Origin: Rotaria sordida
Taxonomy: Eukaryota; Rotifera; Eurotatoria; Philodinida; Philodinidae
Assembly: GCA_905250125.1 (NCBI GenBank)
Contig: CAJNOL010000263.1
Coordinates: 6,568 to 70,567 of the forward strand
DNA: 64,000 nucleotides
Direction: 5' to 3'
Each line of letters opens with the position of its first letter. The first letter of the stretch is position 1. A model generated the notes under the pieces. That model ran no database searches. It saw nothing but the letters and a program-made list of their open reading frames with translations, and was not told the origin of the DNA. Shown here piece by piece: positions 13,073 to 24,736 of this stretch. A program made the translations under genes and the position numbers.

Positions 13073-13721
13073 ATGACTGTTAACATTGTATTCGTTTTAC
13101 AAAAAATGTTTTTAATTACTATACCAATAACAACAATATTAACAACTGTTGCTATGCTTATGCCTTATTGGTGGTCATCAGATACTTTTCAAATCGGTCT
13201 TTGGCGTGCACGTACATTATTTTCATCATGGATAACTATTGAACCAGAAATTGATACACAAGAAGGTAAGAGTAAAATAAATTCAAATGAATTTTTTATG
13301 ATAATAAAAATATATATGTATATATTTGTTAATAGGTCGTCTCTTATTAATTCTTCAAATTCTTTCATTTATATCTGTATTATTAACAGATTTAAGTGGT
13401 TTAATTTGGATAATAATTCTTATACGTCGTATTTATCATACATCATTAAATTTACTTATATTTCTTTTTTTCTTAAATATTCTAACATATTTTTCTTTAT
13501 CAATACTGATACATTTTATATGGTATACAACAAAAAATACAATGGAGCTTATTTATTTATCATATTCATTCTATTTAACATTAATTATTATTTTATTTCA
13601 TACAATAACACTTATTAGTTTAACAATCAATTTAGCTAAATATCGAATAGATCATCATACAATTCAACCATATCAATCTAATGAAAAAATTTCATTTGCT
13701 TTTAATGAACTTATTGTATAA
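13073..13721 (+). CDS. Claudin/PMP22-like four-helix membrane protein
   Basis: There are two exons, 13073-13265 and 13336-13721, split by a 70-bp GTAAG..AG intron; the phase-1 junction restores a glycine codon. The product is 192 residues. Helix 1 is at about 7-30. An extracellular segment follows with PYWW near residues 31-34 and a GLW at 42-44. Three more hydrophobic helices lie at about 67-93, 100-128 and 135-165. The tail is short and polar. The W..GLW arrangement is typical of the claudin/PMP22/EMP clan (tight junctions, membrane adhesion, channel subunits), but the Cys pair that follows GLW in true claudins is missing. A Clc-like or other tetraspan membrane protein is therefore as likely as a claudin. 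The start is the first ATG after an A-rich leader, with no upstream in-frame extension. Confidence 0.7.
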
Positions 13722-14120
13722 AAAAAATTAATATGTATTCAAGAGTTTTTTTTTACCTAACCGGTGTTCTTCTTATTTAAAAATAAAAAAAATTTATATA
13801 TTATATTTAGATAATCTGTTGTTATGATGTTTCAAAAGATAAAAGAAAATGATTATATCATTTGATTGTTATTTCCTTTCCTTGGTTTCAAATTGTCTAG
13901 ACATTCTAACAAACAAGATTCGATCACTGAATTAATTTTTTTTTTGGTGTCTAACACCAACGATGAAATTCAAAAGTGTCAATTAATTTTCTCTTTCATA
14001 TCATGATGAATTCATGTTTGATCAAGATAATCAATTTTGTCTATGACTAATTTATAGTTTATACAAATCCACCGCTTCTAAATTGTGAACGCTTTGATTG
14101 AGTTCTGTTCTATTAATATA

Positions 14121-14518
14121 TACGGTGACGCAAAAGTTAACGGGTAGTTTTGAGTTGCAAATAACTTTTAACAGAAACAAGAAAGAGAAATGTGGTTTTT
14201 ACCATTGCATGAAGGAGACTTGAGGGCAACGAACCATATGAGACATATAATATTCATAATTTTTTTTGTGAGGTTTTTAACTAATCAAGATTCAACAAAC
14301 TGATGCACTCAGAATTTAAAGTACTATGAGAACTACGAAAGTATTGAGTGTTCTGGAAATCTTGGTTTTTCAAAACCTTTCTAAAAATGTTTCTTATATG
14401 GTTCGATGTCTATAAGCCTTCTCTTTTCAACGGTGAAAATTGTGGCTGTCTTTCTTGTTTTGTTATCAAAGGTTATTCGCAATCAAAAACTGTTCGGTGA
14501 CTTTTTGGCCACCTTCTG
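14121..14518. mobile_element. 400-bp foldback MITE, mariner-like ends
   Basis: The left half begins TACGGTGACGCAAAAGTTAA. The right half, on the other strand, begins near AAGGTGGCCAAAAAGTCACC. Both halves continue with matching blocks: CAGTTTT-type, ATTGCGAATAACCTTT, AACAAGAAAGA and CGAACCATATGAGA. The loop is centred near 14310. There is no coding content, and the open frame crossing its right end is incidental. Confidence 0.7.
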
Positions 14519-15756
14519 TACTCGTGAGAACAAAAGATCATACGACATTTCAAAATATGAACACAAATTTTACTCAGAATGATTTATTAATTTATGTGTG
14601 TAAGTACTTTCAAGTAGTGTTTTTGTATTATTCAGTGTTTTATCTAACATGGCGCCGTTCGGAAGTTTGTGATTATTGTATCATGTACTATGTGTCTGTT
14701 CTTAGCGGATGTTCGCCTTCCCAGAGTTCTAAATCTTCCTTCCAAAAGAGAAAATTTCGATAAAATACTGATATCAATACTTTAAAGGATAATGTAATTA
14801 TAAAATCAAATGGTGTAAAGCGTAATCATGATCTCAAATTATCAAGAAATATTCAATCTTTATTTTTTCGATTGAACGTCGAACATTAACTGATGTCGAT
14901 TAGCCTGTAACAAAAATTTATGACGAAGATTTTTTTCTTATGTATTTATTTTCAATTAAAACTATCGATTATTTGATAACTAAGAAATGTTGGCAATTTG
15001 AAAACATATTAAAAATGAGATCAGGATAGATTTCTGCATTCTAAATTGTGAACAATTTTGTACTAATTGGCTTAACTTTTTGTTCGCAATTAGAATATAG
15101 CCAATGTTATAACAATTATAGGATATTGTGTTTATTCTTATTCTTCATATTTTGTTGATGAGTTTGACTTTATTAGCATGATGTATGTATTGTGCAATCA
15201 ATTTTTAGCTTTTTCTAACTTATTGTCATTAGAATGTAATCCACTATCATCATTTCATGGTATTTTTCACTCGTCATAATTACATCATCGATCTGTTTGA
15301 AGCTAAAAAAACAATATGTCATAGTTTAAAACATTGGATTATATTGTTAAGTATCATTGAAACAGATGGAATAAAAAAATTTCAAGATGAAAATGGAATT
15401 TTCTTTTTGTTGTGTATTGAAAACTTTGTTTGAATTTTAAAAATAAGAAAATAATCTACTCTAAACAATATGCGTAAATATTTGTAGAACAAGAATTTTT
15501 GTCAATAATAAATTATGCCATTTCAATATTGAAGAAAGTTTTATGACATTTTAAATGGATGAAACTATTCAAATTGATATGATTTTCGAAATAATATATC
15601 CTTTTTTTGTGTTGAATCGGTATATGAAGTCAAGTTGTAAAAATCAGAAAAGTTGAACTGGGACTGATTATATTTGATAGAAATAAAAAATAAAGTGTAA
15701 ATTGATTATGAAATAAATAAATTACCTCTTGTTCAATGATGCAATCATACACATAC

Positions 15757-16368
15757 AATATCTTCCAAAATTATTCGACTAGGATTATTTTCGATCTTTT
15801 TTTTGCATTGTCGTCAACACCAATAAGAGTCTAAATAGCGATTTGTATAGAGAATTTTATTTCCAACAAGAATTTTCGACGATGAGAACGATTACTGGTT
15901 TTTCAAGGATAAGAACTCTAAAAAAGTGAAACCTAAGCTTTTCGTCTCCTGAAATTCTTTGTCAATTACTGAGAATAATAGAGTGAAAAATTCTCTACAA
16001 CTTTTTTTCTATCGAGATACATCAATCTTACGGTAGGCATAGAAGCGATGTTTCTATACGAAATAGCAGACAAAAACAAATTTTTGTGCTTTTTATAAGA
16101 TTGATGTATCTCGTTCGACAAACGTTGTAGAGAATTTTTCACTCTATTATCCTCAGTAACTCAAACAGGATTTTAAGAGATGAAAAACTTGGATTTTGGT
16201 TTTTCAGAGATTCTATTCTTCAAAAACGATCAAGCATTTTTATCTTCGAAAATTCTTGTTGAAAGTAAAATTCTCTATACAAATCACTATTCAGATTCTT
16301 CTTAGTATTGATGACAGTGCAGAAAAAATTGAAAATAAATCTGATCGAATACTTTTGGAAGGCATTAT
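15757..16368. mobile_element. 610-bp foldback element
   Basis: Arms of about 270 bp are inverted copies. Shared blocks (second copy reversed) include TTGTATAGAGAATTTTA, AACAAGAATTTTCG, AGAGTGAAAAATTCTCTACAA and GAGATACATCAATCTTA. The loop is only about 60-70 bp, at 16030-16095. No gene is present; the 63-codon frame at 16196-16387 lies in the right arm. The homogeneity of the arms suggests a fairly recent insertion, or selection of palindromic structure. Confidence 0.8.
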
Positions 16369-16555
16369 AGATTTTGCGATAGGATAGTTAATACGAGTTA
16401 GTTCATACAATTATTTATTATGATATAACTTTTTAACAATCGATTTCTAATTGAAATGATTATTCTAGTTGTATCGGTGCATATATTTTGTATTTTTATT
16501 ACAAAAAAACAACAAAAATTGCAAACATATTAAGAAATGTCTTTTAAGATTATAT

Positions 16556-18313
16556 CTAATCTTCTATATGAATTGAATGATAGAAAAAATTTAAACATTG
16601 TTTATATGCTTCTTGTGCATTATTATAAACTTTTCCTTTAACATTTTTATTTTCTTGCATTTGTTCATCACATTGAGCAATAAATTCTTCAAATATATTT
16701 AGATCATTTATTGAAGGTCTTTCACCATCAATTAAACGTTTAAATGCTTCATCAAATTTTTTTGATGTTATATTTTTTTCACCTGTTCCTTCAGGTAATT
16801 GATCATAATTTGGCCATTGTTCGATACATGGTTGACATTGACATTCAAAATGATATTGTTCATCAAGTTTTTTTTGTCGTTCATTTTTATCCATTGTTGC
16901 TGATAAACAACCATAATTATCTAATAATTCAATATTATTTGATGATATAGAACTAAGAAGACGAACAATTACAGTTTTACCAATAAAATTTCGTATAACA
17001 TTTGGATTACATGAATGATTAAATAAACTTAATGTTGCATATATACCTGCACCAATTTCAATACAAGATGATGAAAGTGGTGATAAACGATGATAAATAA
17101 ATTCTGATATTTCATGTGCATTACATGGTAATGATTGTAGATGAGATAAAATTAATGAACAAATATATATTTGATAATCTATTTTTTCATATGCATCTCG
17201 AGAAAATGATGTATTATTAATAAGTGATAAACCAATAATACATGCTTGAATTGATCGTTGAAATAAATCATCAATTGTACGTTTATGTGAATTTGTTTCT
17301 AATTTTAAAATATTTTCATAATTATTCCATTCATAAATTTTTTGTTTATGATTTTCTATTTGATATTCTGTACTATTTTGTTTAAGATAATTTTCAAATT
17401 CTAATTTATTTTTATATAAATATTGCCAACCAGTTTTAGTTATTAAACGTAATGCTAATAATTGCATTTTATCAAGACGATCAATTGTAAGTCGACATTC
17501 AAATGCATGCCAAACTATTGATTGTTGAAGACAATCTAATGAACAATAAACTGCTCGTGTACATTGAGAACAAGAAAATAAAATAAGATGCAGTCGACGT
17601 AAACACGTATGACAATGTGTCAACCATGCTGATGGTAATAAAACGGATGCATATGCTTGTTCAATTAGAATAATTGTACCAGATTTTAATAATGATGATA
17701 TATTAGCTGAAACAACATGTCGACCACGATCTAATGAAGTATGAATATCAGCATATGTTGTTAAACTTGGATAATTAACATTAAATGTTTGATTAGATTT
17801 TAATTGTTCAAGTTCATTTTCGACTCGATTATTTTCATTATCATTTGTTTGTATTTCTTCAGATTTATTTTTAAGACATTGTTGTAAACGTTGTTCAAGA
17901 CGTTCTCGACGTTTATCATCTTCTTCATTTAATGATAAAAGATTAAGTCCACGATGTACATCTTGTGATGCTAAATAATAATATTTAAGATTAAATAATG
18001 TTGCTGATCGATTTCCATAAGCAAGTGAAAGTTCACGAGAATATGATGGAGCATAACGAATTGCTTGATTATAAAATGTTAGTGCAAGATTATTATTATG
18101 AGATGCATAGGCTTCATTGCCTTTTTCACGATATTCAGTAGATGTTTTTGAACATTTTAAATATGTTGTTTGTTCATCTAATAATGATTTTTGTAGAAGT
18201 GAAACAAATTCAGAACATGATAGAAGATATGATATACGAGAAAAATCGTTTGTACATGATGCAAATGCTTCTCGATCAATTATATTCGATGCAAGATTGG
18301 CCAACGATTGCAT
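16556..18313 (-). CDS. SMYD4-like SET and MYND domain lysine methyltransferase
   Basis: One uninterrupted 585-residue frame. TPR-like helices lie at about 58-125, before the MYND finger. The MYND zinc ligands are all visible: C234, C237, C248, C251, C257, C261, H269 and C273. The SET core shows N-H-S-C-N-P-N at 432-438. A D-N-Y-G segment (465-468) is the likely equivalent of the family's catalytic-tyrosine motif. A post-SET Cys cluster sits at C491, C493 and C496. An N-terminal TPR ahead of a split SET/MYND is the SMYD4 layout rather than SMYD1-3. Such enzymes transfer methyl groups from S-adenosylmethionine to protein lysines. The length is somewhat below vertebrate SMYD4. No intron interrupts the frame, unlike its neighbours, although a possible acceptor just 5' of the ATG hints at a leader intron. 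It is divergent from the CLYBL gene, 838 bp away. Confidence 0.88.
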   Translation of the reverse strand: MQSLANLASNIIDREAFASCTNDFSRISYLLSCSEFVSLLQKSLLDEQTTYLKCSKTSTEYREKGNEAYASHNNNLALTFYNQAIRYAPSYSRELSLAYGNRSATLFNLKYYYLASQDVHRGLNLLSLNEEDDKRRERLEQRLQQCLKNKSEEIQTNDNENNRVENELEQLKSNQTFNVNYPSLTTYADIHTSLDRGRHVVSANISSLLKSGTIILIEQAYASVLLPSAWLTHCHTCLRRLHLILFSCSQCTRAVYCSLDCLQQSIVWHAFECRLTIDRLDKMQLLALRLITKTGWQYLYKNKLEFENYLKQNSTEYQIENHKQKIYEWNNYENILKLETNSHKRTIDDLFQRSIQACIIGLSLINNTSFSRDAYEKIDYQIYICSLILSHLQSLPCNAHEISEFIYHRLSPLSSSCIEIGAGIYATLSLFNHSCNPNVIRNFIGKTVIVRLLSSISSNNIELLDNYGCLSATMDKNERQKKLDEQYHFECQCQPCIEQWPNYDQLPEGTGEKNITSKKFDEAFKRLIDGERPSINDLNIFEEFIAQCDEQMQENKNVKGKVYNNAQEAYKQCLNFFYHSIHIED

Positions 18314-19151
18314 GTTTCTTCGTTATTTTGTTGCTACTGCAGAATAATCAAAGAGGTCAGACAATGTTAAACAACGATATTTATCGTTCTTTTTTCTTCT
18401 TTTTTCTCCTTTTTTGTCGTTCTTACTTATAGCTTAGTTACAGTACAGTATACGACATTTGCCTTCACCCGTAAACGCTTATTCCAAATATGATATATAT
18501 GTATATCAAATAATATAGTCATGCTTCAAATATACATTTTGTATGAATAGTTTCTTTGAAACAATGATGATAGTTGAATATAGTAAGAGCTAAAAAGAAA
18601 GATGAAAAGAATATCGATGGATATTCATCATCAAATAATTGAAATATTGAATGTGTATGATGTATCCTTGTTTTTTTTTACAGTTCATTTTCAATAGATA
18701 TAAGTCTTGAGGATCATCGTCATAGAATTATGAACTATTGATTTCCATATTTTATTCAGAAATTTCAGATTTATCTTATTCACAATGGTCTTTTTTGAAT
18801 TTAAATTGATCAGATACATTTCATAAAAAATTTCTTTGAAAGTTTTATTCTATTATCATTCAATCTTGGTATTCTTATTCATGTTTATTCCGACAAATTT
18901 GATTATCAAAAAAAAAAAAAGCAAACAATATGACACGACAGAGGTCACTCAAACATAGGATAATCAAGACAAATAAAAATATCTTTTGGATTATGCTATT
19001 TAATTAATTTACTTATAATAATAATTTTTATACTTCAATCAATAGGTTCATATATATAAACATGTAAATATTTTATTATCGAATATGATTAGTTATTTAT
19101 TTTTGACCATTGTTTAGCACGTTTACATGTTTCGAGGTGTAGAAAATAAAC
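18314..19151. other. Divergent intergenic region between SMYD4-like and CLYBL-like genes
   Basis: These 838 bases separate two genes transcribed away from each other, so both promoters should lie here. I see AT-rich sequence with homopolymer runs but no motif I can defend as a promoter element. Confidence 0.5.
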
Positions 19152-20915
19152 ATGGCTGCTGTTGGTGCTGCCACTACTCTACGTCAAGCCGGTGCTTATT
19201 ATGGTCGAAGTTTACCTCGTCGTGCTGTATTAACAGTACCTTCAAGTGATTGGAAAAAATTAACAAAACTTCCAACATTTACAAATACAGATTGTGTTGT
19301 ACTTGATTTAGAAGATGGAGTTGCCGATACAGCAAAACAAACAGCACGCGAAAATATTTTTCGTTATTTAAATGAGTCAGCATCCAAAATTAATCGAGAA
19401 ATATGTGTTCGTATTAATTCTATGTCATCTAATCATATTAATGATGATGTTAAACTTTTAAAAGATTTATCAACATTAATTGATTGTCTATTTGTACCTA
19501 AAGTTGATTCAATAGATGAAATAAAATGGCTTGCTGATCGTCTTGGTGTGAGTCTAAATTTTATGTGTAGAATTTCATTTAAATATCTTGCAGAAAAATA
19601 AAACGAAAATTTTAATTATTAACTAATAGTGTCTTATATGCGCATCAGATTCAGAAATCTTAGATTCGATATTATCGTCATTTTAATAAGAATTATCCAA
19701 TGATAGAAAATACCAGTATATGATTGATTTCTCTAGTGATTGTACTAAGTTCAGGGTACTCTGTTATCAGTATATCATAGACACCTTTGGATACGTTATG
19801 GATTTTTAGTACTTGACTACAAAATGCTTCTCAATGTTCAAGGTACTAATTTGTTGAAAACTTTTTAAATAGAATGGTACACAAATTGGGTACGTACCTA
19901 GTAAATACTGAGACAATCCTTAGTAGGAGGATACTCAAACAAAATCCTGTGACATACTGGTAACAGGGCACGATGCTGTTAATTAACCTAGTACAAACAG
20001 CTATCTTGAATTCAGTACATTTACTAGAGTAAGAATAAAGTTCATAATATAAACTATAATCTAAATATATATTAGATTTATAGAACTTATTGTTAGAATT
20101 TTAGAATGAAATATTCTGAACAGAATAGAACAGAAAAAACTTTCTTTAAAAGAATTATATTTTATTTCATTCAGAGTTCTATTGAAATAACTGTATTCTT
20201 TTTCTCAATGACTATTGAAATATAATTGATTTTTATCAAAAGATTTTATGACAATTTTTTGTTAACAATTACCTTCTCTTTGTCATTATCTTTTGTTAAA
20301 ATTACATGAATGATCATATATTAGATTCGAATGAATATTTTTTTTCTTTTATCTCTCCTAATCTAAATTTCTTTGTTTATTTAGTCAAATCGTCAATATA
20401 ATCTCGTATTGTATTGTGAAAGTGCACAAAGTTTAGTTGATCTTCGTTCAATTCTTACAAGTGCTTCGAATTTATTTCCATTACAAGGTGTTGTTTTTGG
20501 TTCTGATGATTTTTCAGCTGATGTTGGTATTAATGGTCGTTATTCACTTGATGCATATGAATTAACTTATGCAAGACAAAAATTAGTAACAATATGTCGT
20601 TTATTTGAAAATGCTCAACCAATTGATATGGTTTATATTAATTTTAAAGATTTAGATGGATTAAAAAAACAATCTGAACAAGGTGCTGCTTGGGGTTTTA
20701 CTGGTAAACAAGTTATTCATCCTCAACAAGTACCAGTTGTTCAAACAGCATTTTCACCATCAGAATCAAGTATAATATGGGCTAAAGAATTAATACAAGC
20801 ATATGAAAAACATGAAAAAGAAGAAGGCAAAGGAGCATTTACATTTCGTGGTCAAACAATGGTTGATAAACCATTACTTCGACGAGCTCGATATATTTTA
20901 AATATGACTCGATGA
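19152..20915 (+). CDS. CLYBL: Citramalyl-CoA lyase, mitochondrial (CLYBL family)
   Basis: Exons are 19152-19547 and 20385-20915, with an 837-bp intron (GTGAGT..TTTAG, phase 0). The product is 308 residues. The N-terminus is Arg-rich with no acidic residues until about residue 29, fitting a mitochondrial presequence. It continues PRRAVLTVPSSDWKK, then V-L-D-L-E-D-G-V, the conserved start of the HpcH/HpaI (citrate lyase beta-like) TIM barrel. Later landmarks are FGSDDFSADVG, GFTGKQVIHPQQV and KGAFTFRGQTMVDKPLL. D293 in MVDKPLL aligns with human CLYBL Asp320, which I recall as needed for activity. The family cleaves (3S)-citramalyl-CoA to acetyl-CoA and pyruvate in the itaconate/C5-dicarboxylate pathway and protects mitochondrial B12. 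The first intron removes the helix preceding a segment aligned with the human NLIPFVETA stretch. Human CLYBL is about 340 residues, so this is slightly short. Confidence 0.88.
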
Positions 20916-21391
20916 ATTAGTTATTAAATAGAATAGTTTATTTTTTAGTTATTGTTATCTTTCTTTTTTTTTCTTACCTATATATTTTTAAAATTGATTT
21001 ATGATGATGAGGCATTTTGATATTTGTGTACTCATAATAACATGATTTTTCTAAGTATACAAATTTTATACATCGATGTATATATGAGAAGACAGTAGTG
21101 AATCATTCATGTAGCATGTAGAAAGACGTAGAACAACCTCACTATGATGACAAGACATTATTATATTTACTTAAGTTTCTGTTCGTAATACTGAAAGAAA
21201 AGAAAAAAAAAACTGAAAAAAACGTACTTTAATCTATGACAACAATAACATACTTGTTGTTTTCGTTCGTACGAATCGAACAATGACCTAGTCAAATGAG
21301 ATAGACATATATTTAAACCATAAAGTATTTGTATTCATTTTCAAGTTTCATTTGTCAGTCAGAAGTATATAATCGATTTTTCGTTTTCCAG

Positions 21392-22302
21392 ATGGAGGAA
21401 GCATCACCATCCAAAGCACGTTTATTATTAACTGTACTATGTGCTTATGCATTGATGTCTTTAACGGCAGTACTGGGTATTATTGGTTACTTTTTCTATT
21501 GGCTTATATTTGATCTATGTGGTTTTCGTAATCGACAAACAAATCGAAAACTTCATGTACCACAACATCAAAAAGAAGATGAATATTATNNNNNNNNNNA
21601 AGATAAAGAATTAAGAAAAAAATTAACACCATCATATGATTTAGGTTGTAAACGTGTTCTATTATCTGATGATTGGTATTCATCAATACAACAACCAAAT
21701 GTTAAATTAATTACAAATCGTATTCAAGAGGTAAAATCAAATTCAATAGTTACTTGTGATGGTGATGAATATCCAGTAGATATTATTATTTGGTCAACCG
21801 GATATCAAGTACAAAAATTCTCATTGCCTATCTATGGAATTAATGGTCGTTCATTAACAGAACAATGGTCAGAAACTTTTCAGGTAAATGTTCTTTAGTA
21901 AAACATTTATACATTTATTGATGTTGATTTTCTTTGTCTTAGGCATATCGTGGTGTAATTGCACCAAATTTCCCGAATTTATTCTATCTCCTTGGTCCAA
22001 ATACTGGGCTTGGTCATAATTCAATTCTTGTAATGATTGAAGCACAGATAGATTATATTGCTGGAGCTCTTTTATATATGAATAAGAATAATCTTCGAAT
22101 GATGAATGTTAAACAAAATGTACATGATGAATATAATCGACAAATACAAATAAACTTAAAGAAAACAGTCTGGCAAAGTGGTGGTTGTCATTCATGGTAT
22201 CAAGATGCGAAAGGAAATAATACAGCAATATGGCCTGGTTTTACATGGACTTACATGTTATTCATGAAATATTTTGATCCTGCGAATTATATTTTTCAAT
22301 AA
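21392..22302 (+). CDS. Flavin-containing/Baeyer-Villiger-type monooxygenase, gapped
   Basis: Exons are 21392-21883 and 21943-22302, with a 59-bp GTAAAT..CTTAG intron in phase 0. The ATG follows a strong acceptor (TTTTCCAG), suggesting a 5' leader intron. Residues about 10-45 form a hydrophobic membrane anchor. At residue 66 the assembly has ten N. After it come DKELRKKLTPSYDLGCKR, I-I-W-S-T-G-Y, N-L-F-Y-L-L-G-P-N-T-G-L-G-H-N-S and C-terminal GGCHSWYQDAKGNNTAIWPG, all typical of the C-terminal half of NADPH- and FAD-dependent flavoprotein monooxygenases. The N-terminal FAD-binding GxGxxG half is absent. It should begin right after the E-D-E-Y-Y before the gap, so the gap probably hides several hundred codons. 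The frame staying open across the gap is not informative, because gap length is arbitrary. Confidence 0.78.
21590..21599. other. Assembly gap of 10 N
   Basis: Ten N fall inside the monooxygenase gene, exactly where the FAD-binding domain should be. The true missing length is probably several hundred bases or more. Confidence 0.95.
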
Positions 22303-22332
22303 TCGTATCTATATTTTAATTGCTTCTTAATG

Positions 22333-22338
22333 AATAAA
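22333..22338 (+). terminator. Possible poly(A) signal for the monooxygenase gene
   Basis: AATAAA sits 31 bases after the stop codon and is followed by T-rich sequence. This fits a canonical polyadenylation signal, although such hexamers are common by chance in AT-rich DNA. Confidence 0.4.
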
Positions 22339-24736
22339 ACAATTTCGATTTTTTTTCATTTTTACTTTTTTTTCTATTATTTGACAAAAAGAATGTTCTA
22401 ATGCATATCATTATTGAACAATAAAAAATTTCTTATCAAACTAATCCATACTTTCCTTATGAGAGAAGGTTCTCAACTGATCCAAGACGTTTCCCAATAG
22501 TATTTTGTTCATATGTTGGAGACATTATTCTAGAAAAAATCCTAAAAAGATTTGGAGTGATTGAGCTTCTTTTGAAAGTTATAATGATTTTACTACGCAG
22601 TTTGTTCGAACTGGAGCAAGATATTGACGGAAATATTGAAAAGTAGAATATCATTCTGAAATTTCACTCATATATATTTCTTGTAGTCATTAGAATATTC
22701 TAAAAGTTTCATTGTAGAAAAATGTTTCCTTTTAGAAATATTGAATTTCTTAACAATTAAACACTAAAAGAAGAAAACATATTTTTTACAATGAAATTTC
22801 AAATTCACAAAGATCCGTATTTGAAATCATTGATATTTTTTTTATCAACCTTCTCTATGTTGTTGATAGTTTCAGTTATCATCTTTACTAAATAACGTTA
22901 AAGTTACATGTTGAAAATGAACACAAAAAAAAAAATTCCACATAAATCTTTGGTCACTATTTCATCATATTTCCAAATAGTACGTGCCAAGATATTTTTA
23001 CCAAATGTTTATTGATACCGTAAGAGGAAATTTGACCTTATGAAAGTATAAATATAATTATTGTACGATTAATGCGAAAAATGTATCATTCATCTCAAGA
23101 AAAAATATAGAGCAATGACGTTGATGGTAACATATCTGAAAAACAAATATGTGACAACTTGATGAAAGAGAAGACAAGTATGCCTTAGAGATCTGTAAAC
23201 AACTAATAGATAAACGTATGGTACTGAAATTGGATATTATGTCAATCAAAATTATTGAATAGTTATCTTAGATTTATCATGAAAATATTTTATATTTTAT
23301 TGATTTTCATATTATTTTTCTTTGTTAGTTAAATCTTAATTTGATTTCAATTATAAATTGTTGCTTTTTTTTTTATCTTGAAATCAATCTTTAAAATTTA
23401 CATTCGACTTAAAATACATCATAAAAATCAATTTTCTTGTTAATTGTTTGTTTTTTTCTTTTAAAGGATAAGAAAAACAAAAAAAAAATAAAGGCCAAAT
23501 GAAAACAACTAACAGATATCCACAAACAAACAGATTATTATGTCAAGACAAATATTTTTAAGTAATTTGCTCTAAGAAACAAAGTATATGTCAAATTTAT
23601 GTGTTGATGATCCAATGTAATCGAATTAACATTGAAAATCAACGCTATATCAAAATCTTTGGATATAAGGACTAAACCGAAAGTTTCGAGACAAAATATT
23701 TGTCTATTTTTGTTTTGCGTATTTAAATGCATTGATAATATGATACAATCAGAATATTGTGCTCTTGCAGAATGTATAATTAGAATTTTTCTGTGACTTT
23801 TACCTATTGAACTATGAGTAAATGTTGACGGGACTCGAAGTAATTTTTTGGAGAGACAAAAATCTTAGTTTTCTGACGGTAAGACTGCTTCCTATAGATA
23901 TTAAATAAGTTTTGGAAAATATCTACTACTTGAGTATGATCTCTACTTTACCAAATAATACAAGAATGGAAGAGCTTTGATCAATCTACTAAAGAATGGC
24001 AGAGTTGTAGCGAAGCAACATTTTGTGCGGACCAGGCGAAAACCAGAAAAATAACTATTTTTCTTGAGATAGACTTGTCTTTACTGTTTTGTAGAGAATT
24101 ATTTTCTATATCTTCCAATATATTCAATAAAATTTTGTGGCATATCTCGAATAAGCTCTATTTGAAGTTTTTTTTTGTCCAAAAAAAAAAAATTTTTTTC
24201 CAGTCTTTTCAAGGTTGACTCATATCTCAGTAGTCTAAAGCCATGGAGAAACTTTAAGCATTGATTCTGAAAGTTCACAAAAAAATGCTGATTCTAATAC
24301 ACTATTAAATACGTGAAAAATAGTAAAATATTTTACATAGAAACTCTCCACACAGCTCTTATATATATACAAAAACGTCATATATGATCATTTTCCATTA
24401 AATATGATAAATCGAATCAAGAGTTCGAATAAAAATTGAAGAAGACTGCTTGTCGATTATTGCATCCTAATATAAAAACTTAAAATGAAAAAAAGAAACA
24501 AACTATTATGATCATATTGTATGTTTGATTTACACATGCTGATGATAACAAGTATTAATTTACTAAGTAATAGTAATGAATAATACATTTTTTGAAACTT
24601 TTTTTTCCTTTTTATGAATAAAATTAATAATTAAAATCTATCTTTATTTTGATGTTTTATTTTTTATATAAACAACAAATAAAGGCTAAAACAAAATGAT
24701 GCACAATCAAATGTTGAAAGATTGCTTTTTCTTTCC
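22339..24736. other. 2.4 kb with no gene seen
   Basis: Only short open frames of about 60 codons, low in complexity, are present. I saw no foldback arm, RNA gene or exon chain here. Confidence 0.5.

Noticed and set aside
12717-13076. 119-codon open frame just before the claudin-like gene
   Set aside because: Low-complexity Ile/Tyr/Lys-rich, spans TA microsatellites, and overlaps the start of the better-supported gene.
13073-13618. Single-exon 181-codon reading of the claudin-like gene
   Set aside because: It reads through the 70-bp intron and loses the downstream helices. The spliced version keeps four clean helices.
14440-14763. 107-codon frame
   Set aside because: Starts in the right arm of the foldback at 14121-14518 and has no recognisable domain.
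21329-21391. Upstream extension of the monooxygenase frame
   Set aside because: It precedes a strong TTTTCCAG acceptor and has no protein-like character. The Met at 21392 is preferred.
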